From assembly GCF_023155855.1 (NCBI RefSeq), contig NZ_JAKNUT010000001.1, positions 744,001-808,000 of the forward strand: 64,000 nt of DNA. The letters are read 5' to 3'. Positions 15,784 to 23,487 of the stretch are shown here, piece after piece (the first letter of the stretch is position 1; every line of letters begins with the position of its first letter). The notes under the pieces are model-generated. The model saw only the letters and a list, made by a program, of their open reading frames with translations. It was not told where the DNA came from and searched no databases. The DNA is from Microbacterium aoyamense (GTDB taxonomy: Bacteria > Actinomycetota > Actinomycetes > Actinomycetales > Microbacteriaceae). The position numbers and the translations under genes were made by a program.

Positions 15784-17658
15784 TCAGGACTCAATCTCGA
15801 GCGCGGCTGTCACAGGACGCTTCGGCGGGAGGAAACCGTATCGACCGACACCGCGCTTCTTTGTAAAAACGACATCCACCGCCGCAGGACCGAGTGGCTC
15901 AGTCGGATCGAGGTTCTCCATCACGATTATCTGGCCGTCAAAATTCCGCTGGATGTCGCGATAGAAGTCGCCAACAATCCCTGTCGGCAGCGATTCATCG
16001 AGCAACGCCGGCGAGTCCACGTCGGGCGGTCGGTAGGTGACAAGCGGCGAGTCGAGCACGACGAAGCCGGGGTGAGCGATGTCGCGGTCGAAGCAGTACT
16101 GCGCGAGACCGACTGTGAACGCGGCGTGGAGAATCGCGCGAACGCCCTTGCCATGCGCGGAACGATACTGGTCGTCCGCGAGGATGTCTTGCACTGCGCG
16201 GTCGTAATGGACGGAAGACGCATCTGGGTACCCCCAGGCCTCGAGTCTCTTGGCGATCTCGCTGGAGAATTCGCGTAGAGCAGTGAGGTTCAGCCCGTCG
16301 GTTATGACACTGGCATCAGTCTGGGTTGTGTCGATGATCGCGTTTCTCAGTCGGATCAGTTCTGAAGACTGCGCGTACAGCGCCAGCGACTTCTCGATGT
16401 CGCTCTTGACCGCGATCAGTTCACGCAGCGCGCCGTTACCAGGACTCAGGTCCTCATCGAGAGCCCGCAAGCTGTCCGCCAGCGCTTCCGACTCGACGGA
16501 AGCGTCATGTCGAGTGGATCGGGCCTCGTCACCACGTCTTGTCAGCTCATCGAGTGTGATGGCGAGATCTGCTCTGAGCGCCATGGTCTTGGCGATCTCA
16601 GCATCGACCGACTCCTCGAATGCGGTCCCATCGGCGCCGTGTGCATCGTTGTAGTGCTGGTCGGAAAACTCCGCGCCACAGAATTGACACGTCCCCGGTG
16701 TGAAGAAGCCGAGAAGTGCGCCGGCCTCTCGAATCGTCGCGAGTCTCTCCAGATCAGAGTCATACAGCCTGCTGAGTAAGGCGAACCGACTCTGAAGTGC
16801 CCCGACCTCGGCGAGCTCCGTCCGCGCGCCCCGCGCCTTCTCCTGCAATGCGCGGAGCCGATCCGCGAGGGCGGAGCGCTCCGCGAGGAGCACTCCGACT
16901 GTAGAGGTCTGGTCCTCAATCGAGCCATTCAAGCGTGCCAACTGATCGCTCAGCTGACTTTCCTCTGGGATCTCGGCGAGCTTCGCCTCAAGGTCGCCGA
17001 GAAGCTGGTCGATCACCTCAACCTTCGCCCCGTTGGTGCGAGCGCTCGCGGATGCGCCCTTTGAGGCCACGATGGAGGAATCATCCTCGGCCTCTAGGAG
17101 GAGTTTGAGTGTGGAGATCTCCTTCGTCTTGGTCGTGTACTGGCCGGTGATCGCGGGCGGCACATCGGATTGCATCGTCGTTTCGTCGATGATGCAGAAG
17201 TGAGCGAGGTCTCGGAAGCTCAGCGAAACCGTGACGCCCTGAGCGTTCTTGCGAATCAATGCCTGCTCAAGGTCGAGTTGCTTGAGAAGGAACATTGAGA
17301 GGTTGGTCTCGTTCTTCGGGTTGTGCTTCGCCGCCAGATCTTCGTTGGAGACCGGGAGCGGGCCACTTCTGATGTCGGAGCGAAAGAGCGAAAAGGCGCC
17401 CCCAGCAGCGCCCCGCGACAGCGTCACTACCTCCCCTGATGGAAGCTCGAGGCCGAGCAGAACTGTTGAGTAGCCGGTTCGCTCGGGGATCTCCTTTAGC
17501 GACTTCGCACCGAGCATGTAGTCGATCGCCTCGACAATGAAGGACTTGCCGGTGTCTGACGGACCGCGCACGAGTGTAAGCCCCGCGCCGAACTCCACGG
17601 TCGAGAGCGGTACGTTTGGGCCCCAGAGCGTGATATGGACTAGCCTCAGCCGACTCAT
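15784..17658 (-). CDS. ABC-3C system ABC-type ATPase with zinc-hook-like coiled coil
   Basis: The 624-residue SMC/Rad50-like ATPase has Walker A GPSDTGKS at residues 32-39 and a coiled-coil region (about 205-305 and 340-440). At the tip is a CQFC motif (324-327) followed by H336 and H340, like a zinc hook. A Walker B with the DSP ending (FVVLDSP, 532-538) lies near the C-terminus. That layout, with an upstream middle component and a nuclease-bearing effector, fits the ABC-three-component (ABC-3C) conflict systems predicted from comparative genomics. In that model the ATPase senses or remodels invading nucleoprotein and licenses the effector. The ATG overlaps the middle-component stop by 4 bp. 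Confidence 0.82.
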   Translation of the reverse strand: MSRLRLVHITLWGPNVPLSTVEFGAGLTLVRGPSDTGKSFIVEAIDYMLGAKSLKEIPERTGYSTVLLGLELPSGEVVTLSRGAAGGAFSLFRSDIRSGPLPVSNEDLAAKHNPKNETNLSMFLLKQLDLEQALIRKNAQGVTVSLSFRDLAHFCIIDETTMQSDVPPAITGQYTTKTKEISTLKLLLEAEDDSSIVASKGASASARTNGAKVEVIDQLLGDLEAKLAEIPEESQLSDQLARLNGSIEDQTSTVGVLLAERSALADRLRALQEKARGARTELAEVGALQSRFALLSRLYDSDLERLATIREAGALLGFFTPGTCQFCGAEFSDQHYNDAHGADGTAFEESVDAEIAKTMALRADLAITLDELTRRGDEARSTRHDASVESEALADSLRALDEDLSPGNGALRELIAVKSDIEKSLALYAQSSELIRLRNAIIDTTQTDASVITDGLNLTALREFSSEIAKRLEAWGYPDASSVHYDRAVQDILADDQYRSAHGKGVRAILHAAFTVGLAQYCFDRDIAHPGFVVLDSPLVTYRPPDVDSPALLDESLPTGIVGDFYRDIQRNFDGQIIVMENLDPTEPLGPAAVDVVFTKKRGVGRYGFLPPKRPVTAALEIES

Positions 17659-18134
17659 ATGTGTTGCTCCTCACCTGCGAAGTTCTCGAACTCCTCCGCC
17701 CACCGACCGGACACTTCTCGGATCGCCGAACGAATCTCCTCGTCCGACAGCCCCCTGAATCGACCAACCACCCATCGCGCCCGTTCGGCGAGCGCACGAG
17801 CGTATGACGTTTCCAACAGGCTGAGGAACGGGTGCGCGCCCTCCGCCGCAATGAAGTGAATCCCGCCCGCGACTGCGCCCATCTCCACCAGGTCAACCCG
17901 TGTGAGCACTTCGAGCCCGTGCGTGAGCTGCTGCCTCTTGACTCCGAGCTCACTGGAACGAATCGGGACCGGCGGGTGGAGGCTCGGCGGCCCTCCGAGA
18001 TCCTCGCTATGCAGTAGCCCGTGATCCAGCAGGACCAGTTGGTTCAGATCCAGGCTGTCCGGGTATGCCTCGGCGAGAAGGGTCAGGACTCGAACGGCCG
18101 TCTCCAAAGGTCCATTGAGGGGGCTGAGCATCAC
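17655..18134 (-). CDS. ABC-3C system middle component (MC2-like)
   Basis: The 159-residue protein matches the pattern I associate with middle component 2 of ABC-3C systems: PLETAVRVLTLLAEAYPDSLDLNQLVLLDHGLLHSEDLGG followed by PPSLHPPVPIRSSELGVKRQQL. The fold should be a winged-helix-like adaptor that bridges the ATPase and the effector. It starts with GTG at 18134 (or the adjacent ATG at 18131) and overlaps the effector stop. Its own stop overlaps the ATPase ATG. The two 4-bp overlaps indicate a single operon with coupled translation. No catalytic residues are evident, as expected for this component. Confidence 0.8.
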   Translation of the reverse strand: MMLSPLNGPLETAVRVLTLLAEAYPDSLDLNQLVLLDHGLLHSEDLGGPPSLHPPVPIRSSELGVKRQQLTHGLEVLTRVDLVEMGAVAGGIHFIAAEGAHPFLSLLETSYARALAERARWVVGRFRGLSDEEIRSAIREVSGRWAEEFENFAGEEQHI

Positions 18135-19243
18135 TCGACTCGCATCCAGGTCAGCCGGTCCTCGTTCGCGAGTTGATGGCAGATTCCCTTGCGGTCATCG
18201 GTCTGAGAGATCGTGGTGAGAGCGTGCGAGCTCAGATCGATCTGCGTGGAGGCCTGGAGGACCTGCGTGAGTCGGTCCATCGAGGTGGCGTGGTCTGCCT
18301 CGGCAACTTCGATGACCCCGGAATGTACGTCGTCCTGCAGGGCCTCGAAGGTTCCGGGCGGGACAGCGTCACGCGCGTGCAGTCGCAGAGACTCGGCCGA
18401 GTAGAACGACTCACGCTGACGCTGGAAGTGGACGGCCAGCCTGGAGTGCGTACGGATCGTCTCGAGCGTTAGGTCATCGGATGGTCGGGACTCGCGGTAC
18501 ACCTCCATGAGCTGTGCAACGTAGCGCGTCTCGGATTCGTGAATGGCATCGGGAGCACGCTTGGTTGTCGGGCGGGGCGGAAGCGGCCCGCCAAACCTGG
18601 CGACGTAGTATGCGGTTGCCCGATGCGTCTCGATGGCGTCGACCAGCTCAATTGACACAAACATCGCGAAGTCAGTTGCGGCGGCGAGCGTTCGTACTCG
18701 CTCCCGCAACTCCTGCTTGAGGCCCGCCGCCGCGCTCTTCGCGTTGTCCAGCTCCTTCAGAAACTTCTCACGCAGCTCGGTAGGCCTGCTGAGAAGACGG
18801 TTGAGAGCGGTGCCGCACCCTTTCGGCGCCAGGAACGCGTAGCGGTCGGGGCGCTGATAGTGACCTTCTTCAACCCCGACAAAGACCTTGAGCATCTCCG
18901 GGAACGCATCGGACCACGCCAGGGGATTCGCGTAGTGCTTCCCCTGGAAGCAATCCCAGCTTCCTTCAAAGCCCTCGCTCGTCCTGAAGGCGGCGACGTC
19001 CGCGCCCTTGTCGTTCGAACCACCGAGCCGCTTGATCTGGACGTAACTTGGGTGCAGTGCTGTCGCCCACTCCCGGATGAAGTGCTCCCACTCCTCTGGG
19101 GAGTAGAACGCGATTCGTTGCGCAGGCGTGACGGGAGGACCCGCTACGGAAACGGGCGCGCTTGGCGGTTCGGGGGCGTCAAGGTCACTGAGCAACGGTG
19201 GACTGAAAAGTATGGAGGCAGCAAGGGGTTGCTCGTCTACCAA
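18131..19243 (-). CDS. ABC-3C system effector: PD-(D/E)XK-like nuclease plus C-terminal ABC-3C domain
   Basis: The 370-residue protein has a proline-rich leader (about 1-40), then a restriction-endonuclease-like domain: FYSPEEWEHFIREW (46-59), GGSNDKGADV (74-83, with candidate acidic Asp82) and WDCFQGKHY (96-104, with the QxK-type Lys102). The helical C-terminal half (about 170-370) would dock to the middle component. The start is a TTG at 19243. I accept it because a perfect AGGAGG ribosome site lies 8 nt upstream and an in-frame stop lies just beyond. In ABC-3C systems such nuclease domains are the predicted toxic output. Nuclease activity here is inference from motifs. Confidence 0.78.
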   Translation of the reverse strand: MVDEQPLAASILFSPPLLSDLDAPEPPSAPVSVAGPPVTPAQRIAFYSPEEWEHFIREWATALHPSYVQIKRLGGSNDKGADVAAFRTSEGFEGSWDCFQGKHYANPLAWSDAFPEMLKVFVGVEEGHYQRPDRYAFLAPKGCGTALNRLLSRPTELREKFLKELDNAKSAAAGLKQELRERVRTLAAATDFAMFVSIELVDAIETHRATAYYVARFGGPLPPRPTTKRAPDAIHESETRYVAQLMEVYRESRPSDDLTLETIRTHSRLAVHFQRQRESFYSAESLRLHARDAVPPGTFEALQDDVHSGVIEVAEADHATSMDRLTQVLQASTQIDLSSHALTTISQTDDRKGICHQLANEDRLTWMRVE

Positions 19244-19550
19244 GTCGGCAGCCTCCTGTCTGTCTTACCAATGTCGGTAACCCGAAGCTCCACTCGGCCC
19301 CACGCCGAGTTCGGTTCAGCCTACTTGGCGGTGCGCGCTGGCTCAGGTGTTGGGCGGCGCGTTCGGCAGTGCCGTTCAGGCAACTGGCGCGCGTGTACTT
19401 CGAGCGTTGAGTCGGATCCGATTCGATGGCTGCGTGGCTCCGACGTCGCCCTCGAGCGGTCGAGTCCGCGCTAGCTCCGCGAGAGTGGAAGCGCTGACTG
19501 GCGGAGCTACGGTGGACGTGGACACCTTCTCGAGAGCATGGGGGCTACGG
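19244..19550. promoter_or_regulatory. Intergenic region upstream of the ABC-3C operon, with inverted repeat
   Basis: This 307-bp stretch separates the ABC-3C effector from a divergent small gene. On the minus strand it holds the AGGAGG ribosome site (about 19252-19257). The inverted repeat TTACC-N6-GGTAA lies at 19265-19280, about 20 bp before the start, and could overlap the promoter. An open frame continues on the plus strand from 19347, but its first two thirds do not look protein-like. I see no tRNA or attachment-site repeat here. Confidence 0.5.
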
Positions 19551-19919
19551 ATGGATGAGCGCATTCGACGTGTAGGCGAGTTCGTTGGAGACGCTCTGCA
19601 GGAGGGTGCGCGGCAGGCGAAAGCCGAAATCCGCGACAGCGCCCATCGAGAAGGGTTCACCAGTGCCGCGGGCATAACTCTGCGCCGCGTGGAGCATGAG
19701 CTCGACGCTTTGAGGAAGCGCATGAAGGGCGAGGGCCCAAAGTTGACTCAGGCGGATCTGGCGGTCTACGCGGAGCTGGAAGAGCTGAGGGCCGACATAG
19801 AGGCGGAATTCGACCGGTACTGGCGCGGAAGCGGCATCGACTGGCGGCCGCGGAAGCCCGTCGCACAAGGAGTCGTCAGGCGCGTCCACGAACCCGAGGG
19901 CCTAGACGGTCTCAACTGA
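19551..19919 (+). CDS. Small helical hypothetical protein divergent from the ABC-3C operon
   Basis: I do not recognise this 122-residue protein. It is charged and predicted to be mostly alpha-helical (MDERIRRVGEFVGDALQEG, then ITLRRVEHELDALRKRM and LTQADLAVYAELEELRADIEAEFDRYW), ending in a basic tail. The coiled-coil spacing suggests self-association or protein binding. The start is uncertain: ATG 19551 has a GGGGG run nearby, GTG 19512 has a GGAG site, and the frame is open from 19347. It lies head-to-head with the ABC-3C effector and has the same less GC-biased base use. It could be an accessory, regulatory or counter-acting protein of the island, but nothing in the sequence shows this. Confidence 0.5.
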   Translation: MDERIRRVGEFVGDALQEGARQAKAEIRDSAHREGFTSAAGITLRRVEHELDALRKRMKGEGPKLTQADLAVYAELEELRADIEAEFDRYWRGSGIDWRPRKPVAQGVVRRVHEPEGLDGLN

Positions 19920-20082
19920 GCCGCTGTCACTGAGCCGGAATCAGGCAGCGTCGCGGATCAGAAGGCCCGGCGGTGCGGGGGTGCGCCATGCTCGGCGGAT
20001 GCCGGTCCACACTCGGGCTGTTGGGTGAGGACTATTGACGCCGTGCGGTTGTCGCACATCGCGGGCTCGAAGTGGTGGCAGC

Positions 20083-20541
20083 TCAGCGTTCGGAGTAGGT
20101 GACACGTTCTGACCGAAAGAGCAGGTTGGGATGTTCATGGCGAATCCATCCCGCGCTGTCCCAGAACCCTCTGGACTCGGCATTGTCGTTGAGCGCCGTC
20201 AACCTCGGTAGTGGGAACAAGTCGCGAATCGTGCGGAGCACATCCCGACCTACGCCGTGGCCCCGCGCCGATACTGCGACCTCCAGCGCGAGAATGTCGA
20301 GCTGCCCGTGCGGCATCTTCCCGAGCAGGGGATGGGACTGGGGCGATACGTCCAGAACGAACTTGCATCGAGCCACTTCGGTGCCTCGTAGTTGACCTGA
20401 CAGCCAATGCTCGGATTCGCTAACCGATTCTTCTGGCCTCCACCACGGCTTCACGAACTCGCTCGACGGTTCGAACAGGTGCCAGTACCTGCGCTTCTTC
20501 CGCGGATGGACCTCCGTAAGGGACAGTTGGTCGGCGCTCAT
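20083..20541 (-). CDS. GNAT-family N-acetyltransferase
   Basis: The 152-residue product has the acetyl-CoA binding core of GNAT enzymes: strand ILALEVAVSARGHGVGRDVLRTI (residues about 83-106, with the Arg/Gly-x-Gly pyrophosphate loop in ARGHGVG) followed by a helix, and LTALNDNAESRGFWDSAGW, a typical motif B with the N-x-x-x-x-x-F-W pattern. The substrate is unknown. The ATG at 20541 is preceded by AAGAG. It is divergent from the alpha/beta hydrolase gene, with about 244 bp between them. An atypical N-terminal 40 residues precedes the core. Confidence 0.8.
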   Translation of the reverse strand: MSADQLSLTEVHPRKKRRYWHLFEPSSEFVKPWWRPEESVSESEHWLSGQLRGTEVARCKFVLDVSPQSHPLLGKMPHGQLDILALEVAVSARGHGVGRDVLRTIRDLFPLPRLTALNDNAESRGFWDSAGWIRHEHPNLLFRSERVTYSER

Positions 20542-20785
20542 GCTCTTGACGGTATCGGCACCGGGCCCGCGAGCCGGTCGTTGTGCGGGCGGCTCCGCGC
20601 CACCTTTCGTGGTCCCGAGGCCGACCGTCATCCGATGCCCGAATACACCGCCCGGCCCGCTGACCGATGGCGACGCCCTGTGCGTGCACGCACAGCGGAG
20701 ATCGCGGGGTCGTTCGACCCACCTGGCGTGTCGAGGATCGAACGCCATACGATCCGAAAGACGACGCCGAAGAGGGGACTTGCAG

Positions 20786-21652
20786 ATGCCGGAACGCACT
20801 CTCGAGCTGCCGGACGTGGATCTCGTCTACGACGTGCACGGGCCGCTCCCCACATCTGACGGTCGGCCGCCGTTGATGCTGATCGGGCAGCCGATGGGTG
20901 CGAGCGGGTTCCAGGCGCAGGTGCCGCTCTTCGAAGACCGCACCATCATCACCTACGATCCACGCGGCCTGGGTAGGAGCACGCGCAAGGACGGCAAGGT
21001 GACGAACGAGCCCGAGGTCCAGGCGGGCGACGTACACGCGATCATCGAGGCGTTGGATGCCGGTCCCGTCGACATGCTCGCCAGCAGCGGCGGGGCGGTG
21101 ACCGCGCTCGCGTTGGTCACAGCGCATCCCGAAGACGTCGCGACGCTCGTCGCGCATGAGCCGCCGATAGATTGCGTGCTGCCGGATGCCGCTGCCGTCC
21201 AAGAGGCTCGCGAGGCCTACACGCGGCTGTACAACGAGAAGGGATGGGGTGCCGGGATGGCCGGGTTCATCGCTCTCACCTCGTGGGAAGGCGAGATCAA
21301 CGACGAGTACCTCGCCCAGCCGGCACCGCCTCCGGAGGCATTCGGCATGCCGAGCGGAGACGACGGCAAGCGGGACGATCCCCTCCTGTCGGATCGGTCC
21401 TGGGCCGTCACCCACTACCAGCCCGACCTCGACGCCTTGCGCGCGGCACCCACGCGCATCGTTGTCGCCGTCGGTGAGGAGTCCGTGAAGGTCTACACCG
21501 GCCGGACGGCCTTAGCGCTGGCCGAGCGTCTCGGCCAGGAGGCGACGATCTTCCCCAGCCATCACGGCGGCTTCATGGGCGGCGAGTTCGGCTACGCCGG
21601 CCAGCCGGAGGCGTTCGCGGCCCGACTCCGCGAGGTCTTGGACCAAGACTGA
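20786..21652 (+). CDS. Alpha/beta-fold hydrolase
   Basis: The 288-residue protein has the alpha/beta hydrolase pattern: the strand and loop LMLIGQPMGASGF, TIITYDPRGLGRSTR, the nucleophile elbow MLASSGGAV (Ser in the middle), and a C-terminal catalytic histidine in FPSHHGGFMGG. Substrate unknown. It resembles the hydrolase at 47192-48049 over its full length (both share ITYDPRG-GR, GPVD, SSGGAV and AHPEDV blocks). A TACGAT box at 20748-20753 precedes it, and the word TGTCGA at 20729-20734 may be part of an ECF42-type promoter. It lies just upstream of the DGPF-ECF42 pair, a neighbourhood where small hydrolases are common. Confidence 0.88.
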   Translation: MPERTLELPDVDLVYDVHGPLPTSDGRPPLMLIGQPMGASGFQAQVPLFEDRTIITYDPRGLGRSTRKDGKVTNEPEVQAGDVHAIIEALDAGPVDMLASSGGAVTALALVTAHPEDVATLVAHEPPIDCVLPDAAAVQEAREAYTRLYNEKGWGAGMAGFIALTSWEGEINDEYLAQPAPPPEAFGMPSGDDGKRDDPLLSDRSWAVTHYQPDLDALRAAPTRIVVAVGEESVKVYTGRTALALAERLGQEATIFPSHHGGFMGGEFGYAGQPEAFAARLREVLDQD

Positions 21653-21743
21653 TCGGTTGCTCGACCGCGACGAGCGGGCTGTCGGGCTCGGTGATCCCGC
21701 CCACAGGTCGTCGGGCGTCGGTCGCGTATACGTTTCGACTCGG

Positions 21744-21770
21744 TGTCGAAGTCGTCATGATGGCTCCGAC
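21744..21770 (+). promoter_or_regulatory. Probable ECF42-type promoter of the DGPF-sigma factor operon
   Basis: TGTCGA at 21744-21749 and CGAC at 21767-21770 are separated by 17 bp, 43 bp before the DGPF gene. This agrees with the promoter consensus I recall for ECF42 sigma factors (TGTCGA at -35, CGA at -10), so the pair is probably autoregulated. Confidence 0.6.
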
Positions 21771-21813
21771 ACACTGAGAGGGCCGCATCCGGCGGCCGGA
21801 ATCGGAGAAGCAG

Positions 21814-22191
21814 ATGAAGTACCTCATCCTCGTCCACAACAACCCGGCCGTCATCGAGCTGTTCGCCGGCATGACCGACGCCGAGCGTTCGGCGGCGTAC
21901 CAGATTTACTGGGACGTCGAGTCCGACCTCGAGGCCACGGGCGAGCTGGTCGACTCGAAGGCGCTCGACACCAGCGCCCAGAAGCTCGTGAGCCGTGGAC
22001 CGGGCGGTCCGCTGGTGACGGATGCTCCGCTGCCCGAGGTCACCGAAGTCGTGTCGGGGTACTACCTCGTCGATGTCGTCGACGAAGCGCGCGCCGTCGA
22101 GATCGCCGCGCGGTTCCCCGAAGCGGCGGTCGCGAGCGGAGTCGGTCTGGCGCGAGTCTGGACGGAAGCGGACTTCGAGGCCAACACGTGA
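21814..22191 (+). CDS. YCII-related (DGPF-type) domain protein
   Basis: The 125-residue protein starts KYLILVHNNPAVIELF and ends with the YYLVDVVDEARAVEIAARFP helix-strand unit. Both are typical of the YCII/DGPF dimeric ferredoxin-like family; here the eponymous DGPF motif is not intact (the aligned region reads VTDAPLPE). The biochemical role is unknown; members are often co-encoded with ECF42 sigma factors and serve as their main regulon product. The ATG has a GGAG site 6 nt upstream. It is followed after 7 bp by the sigma factor gene, so the two are co-transcribed from the promoter at 21744-21770. Confidence 0.9.
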   Translation: MKYLILVHNNPAVIELFAGMTDAERSAAYQIYWDVESDLEATGELVDSKALDTSAQKLVSRGPGGPLVTDAPLPEVTEVVSGYYLVDVVDEARAVEIAARFPEAAVASGVGLARVWTEADFEANT

Positions 22192-22198
22192 GCCGCTG

Positions 22199-23395
22199 AT
22201 GTCGACACCGCCCCCTGCCGCCGCGCTCACGGCCGCCGTGCGCGCGGCGGCACCGCGGGCCCTCGCGATCCTCGTGCGGCGGCTGGGGAGCTTCGACGAC
22301 GCCGAGGACGCCGTGCAGGAAGCGCTGGTGGATGCGGCGCGACAGTGGCCGATCGACGGCATCCCGGAGCAGCCCGTCGCGTGGCTCGTCACCGTCGCGA
22401 GCAGGCGCGCGATCGACGCGATGCGTTCCGCGTCTGCGCGTCGTGAGCGCGAGTGGCGAGCAGCGTCGCTGGAAGTCGAGGTCGCGTCATCCGACGAGGA
22501 CGACACCCTCGTGCTGTTCGTGCTGTGCTGTCACCCCCTGCTTTCGCACACGTCGCAGGTCGCTCTGACACTGCGGTGCGTGGGCGGTCTGTCCACACGC
22601 GAGGTCGCCCGCGGGCTGGTGGCATCCGAGTCGACGGTCGGCACGCGCATCTCCCGCGCGAAGGCGACCCTGCGCGGCATCCGTCTCGACTCGATCTCCG
22701 AGATCGGAGCGCGGATGCCGGCGGTGCTCGATGTGCTCGGGCTCATCCACACCGAATCGCACACGGCCGTCGAGGGAGACGCGATCGGTCGCCCCGCGCT
22801 GGCGGCGGAGTCGCTGCGCCTCGCGCGCATGCTGCTGACGCAGACGACCGACGAGTGGCGCGGCGAGGTCATGGGTCTCATCGCGCTCATCCTCTTGACG
22901 GATGCACGTCAGCCCGCTCGCGTGAGCGCGGACGGTGTGCTCGTCCCGCTCGCCGAGCAGGACCGCTCGCTGTGGCGCAGCAGCATGATCGAGGAAGGCT
23001 CCTCGCTCGTGACGGAGGCGCTCTCCCGTCATCCGCTTGGTCCGTTCCAGCTGCGCGCCGCGATCGCCGCCGTCCACGACGAGGCCGCCACCAGCGAGGA
23101 GACCGATTGGGCCCAGATCCTCGGTCTCTACGACGTGCTGTGCGCGCTCGATCCGGGGCCGGTAAGCATGCTCGGACGCTGCGTCGCGATCGGAGAGGTC
23201 GATGGGGCGGATGCCGGACTCGACGCGCTGACGCGGGTAACGGCCGCACCCGACCGCCAGTCCTTCGCCGTGCGCGCGCACCTCCTCGCGCGCGCGAGTC
23301 GGCACGACGCGGCGCGGAAGGCGTACGCCGACGCAGCACGACTCACCCGCAACGCGAGCGAGCGTCGCTGGCTTCTGCAGGCCGCGGCCCGCTGA
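22199..23395 (+). CDS. ECF42-group RNA polymerase sigma factor with C-terminal TPR-like extension
   Basis: The 398-residue protein has sigma-70 region 2 (ALAILVRRLGSFDDAEDAVQEALVDAARQWP, about 21-51) and region 4 (LTLRCVGGLSTREVARGLVASESTVGTRISRAKATLR, about 120-160). A helical extension of over 200 residues then resembles the SnoaL-free, TPR-like domain of ECF42 (DUF6596-type) factors. There is no anti-sigma gene nearby, as usual in this group; the extension itself is thought to control activity. The start at 22199 lies 7 bp after the DGPF stop. A longer in-frame extension upstream overlaps the DGPF gene and was rejected. Confidence 0.9.
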   Translation: MSTPPPAAALTAAVRAAAPRALAILVRRLGSFDDAEDAVQEALVDAARQWPIDGIPEQPVAWLVTVASRRAIDAMRSASARREREWRAASLEVEVASSDEDDTLVLFVLCCHPLLSHTSQVALTLRCVGGLSTREVARGLVASESTVGTRISRAKATLRGIRLDSISEIGARMPAVLDVLGLIHTESHTAVEGDAIGRPALAAESLRLARMLLTQTTDEWRGEVMGLIALILLTDARQPARVSADGVLVPLAEQDRSLWRSSMIEEGSSLVTEALSRHPLGPFQLRAAIAAVHDEAATSEETDWAQILGLYDVLCALDPGPVSMLGRCVAIGEVDGADAGLDALTRVTAAPDRQSFAVRAHLLARASRHDAARKAYADAARLTRNASERRWLLQAAAR

Positions 23396-23487
23396 GCGAG
23401 GCCTCCGCGGTATCACCCTTGTCGCCCGCAGCTCCTCATGACAGAGTGCGGTCGATAGCGCCGCGAACCAACTCGGAAGGACGCTCC

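Noticed and set aside
18173-18472. Plus-strand ORFs opposite the ABC-3C effector as candidate antitoxin
   Set aside because: They are fully antisense to the effector, have no ribosome site and show no domain. They appear to be shadows.
19347-19550. Longer N-terminus for the small protein divergent from the ABC-3C operon
   Set aside because: The upstream part (rich in Ser, Arg and Ala with no pattern) lacks a good ribosome site and does not look like the helical body. A GTG at 19512 remains possible.
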